This document shows, piece by piece, positions 6,859 through 7,610 of a stretch of DNA of 7,610 nt (its first letter is position 1; every line of letters begins with the position of its first letter). Position numbers and translations under genes: made by a program. The notes beneath the pieces were generated by a model, which saw nothing but the letters and a program-made list of their open reading frames with translations, made no database searches and had not been told where the DNA came from. Origin of the DNA: Clostridia bacterium (GTDB lineage: Bacteria > Bacillota > DSM-521 > Neomoorellales > Neomoorellaceae); assembly GCA_030445875.1 (NCBI GenBank), contig JASUSX010000103.1, forward strand, positions 1 through 7,610, given 5' to 3'.

Positions 6859-6869
6859 GATCACCCCCT
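6859..6869 (-). promoter_or_regulatory. Extended Shine-Dalgarno of the glcF-like gene, overlapping the glcD-like stop
   Basis: AGGGGGTGATC on the minus strand matches 10 of 11 bases of AGGAGGTGATC, the complement of the 16S rRNA 3' end. It contains the TGA stop of the oxidase gene and lies just before the ATG at 6856, which points to coupled translation of the two subunits. Confidence 0.7.
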
Positions 6870-7610
6870 GGCGGGTGCGTCCGGCAGGGGCCAGATTTTA
6901 CCCGGGTTCAAGATGCCGTGGGGATCAAAGACCCTCTTCACTGCAGCCATGTAATCTAAAGCCCGCCCGTGTTCCTCGACCATATAAGGGACCCGCACCA
7001 GTCCGACACCATGTTCCGCGGTAGTAGCCCCTCGCTCCCGCAGCGCCAGGCGGTGAATCGCCTCGATGGTCCGTCGGGCACCCTCTGTTTCCGCCGGGTC
7101 ATCCATGTGCACCAGGAGCCCCGAGTGGATATTCCCCTGGCCCAGGTGGCCAAAGTTGACGATGCCGATACCGTTATCCCGGGCAATGGCCTGCATCTCC
7201 CGCAATACCGCGGGCAGGCGGTCTATTTTGACGCAGATATCCTCTCCCCCCGGGCTGCGCTTGGCCCCCTCCCGCACCTTGGAGCTAAAGGTTTCAATGG
7301 CGTCAATGGCCTCCCAAAGTATTTTGACCCCCGGCGGGTCATCGGCGCCCCGCCAGGCCCGAGCATACCTACGAGCCACCTCCTGAACCTGGCCGTACTC
7401 CCAGGCTACGCTGGCCGGATTCCCGTCTACCTCACAGATAATCGCCATTTCCGCATCTTTTACATAAAGCTCTTTATGATAGTCTGCAGCCGCGCGGGTG
7501 GCCTCCGGCGCGCAGACTTCGAACTCCAGGGCCGCAGGGGTAATCCCCCTTTCTTGCAGCTCTTGAGCTACCTCCAGGGCTGTTTCTATCTTATCAAAAA
7601 CCATCATCCC
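6861..7610 (-). CDS. glcD: GlcD-like FAD-linked oxidase (C-terminal 249 residues, 5' end off the window)
   Basis: This is the C-terminal half of a VAO/PCMH-type flavoprotein that oxidises 2-hydroxy acids (GlcD glycolate oxidase and D-lactate dehydrogenase group). The reading frame is open through the right edge, so the Met codons at 7602-7607 are internal and the FAD-binding domain is outside the window; full members have about 460 residues. The substrate-domain marks are the GHxGxGNxH segment (FGHLGQGNIH), TAEHGVG and the end motif FDPHGILNPGKIW. The two His and the Glu that bind a divalent metal in related enzymes such as D-2-hydroxyglutarate dehydrogenase are kept. Two usual residues differ: the Arg of WxxR is Ile (codon 7305-7307), and the Asp of GDGN is Gln (codon 7137-7139). 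It is followed after 4 nt by the glcF-like gene. The substrate is likely glycolate or lactate, but the substitutions leave room for another acid. Confidence 0.88.
   Translation of the reverse strand, partial: GMMVFDKIETALEVAQELQERGITPAALEFEVCAPEATRAAADYHKELYVKDAEMAIICEVDGNPASVAWEYGQVQEVARRYARAWRGADDPPGVKILWEAIDAIETFSSKVREGAKRSPGGEDICVKIDRLPAVLREMQAIARDNGIGIVNFGHLGQGNIHSGLLVHMDDPAETEGARRTIEAIHRLALRERGATTAEHGVGLVRVPYMVEEHGRALDYMAAVKRVFDPHGILNPGKIWPLPDAPARG

Overview
The window looks like chromosome of a GC-rich, probably thermophilic, anaerobic Firmicute. Gene content and codon style resemble Moorella and related acetogens, but that is inference from the sequence, not a database match. It holds three blocks. 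(1) At the left edge, minus strand, is the N-terminal 186 residues of a P-type cation ATPase of the calcium-pump type; the rest lies off the window. (2) Divergent from it is rqcH, an NFACT-family gene for the bacterial ribosome quality control factor, with a credible sigma-A-type promoter and Shine-Dalgarno sequence. (3) From about 3880 to the right edge, all on the minus strand, is a catabolic cluster. In transcription order it contains an FAD-linked oxidase of the GlcD type (5' end off the window), a GlcF-like iron-sulfur subunit starting 4 nt after the oxidase stop, and a sodium:solute symporter. Two very small membrane-protein ORFs of 32 and 34 codons follow, and last comes a LacI-family regulator that converges on rqcH.

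The cluster reads as an import-and-oxidise module for a 2-hydroxy acid such as glycolate or lactate. The symporter would bring the acid in, the flavoprotein would oxidise it, and the CCG-domain iron-sulfur protein would pass electrons to the membrane or another carrier. The LacI-type protein is the obvious candidate local regulator. It appears to have its own promoter (TTGAAT, 17 bp, TATTAT), with a short inverted repeat just after the predicted transcription start and an AAACGTTT palindrome upstream. A strong 9-bp G/C hairpin, whose loop carries a tandem 8-bp repeat, separates the regulator from the transporter transcript.

The most interesting part is the pair of tiny ORFs between symporter and regulator. 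Each has a good Shine-Dalgarno sequence and one hydrophobic segment, and the second ORF's Shine-Dalgarno directly follows the stop codon of the first. They look like unannotated small subunits of the symporter. Also worth a look: the FAD oxidase departs from the usual catalytic signature at two positions (Arg to Ile in WxxR, Asp to Gln in GHxGDGNxH), and RqcH has Glu-Arg where the characterised protein has its essential Asp-Arg pair. No RNA genes, insertion sequences or CRISPR arrays were seen.
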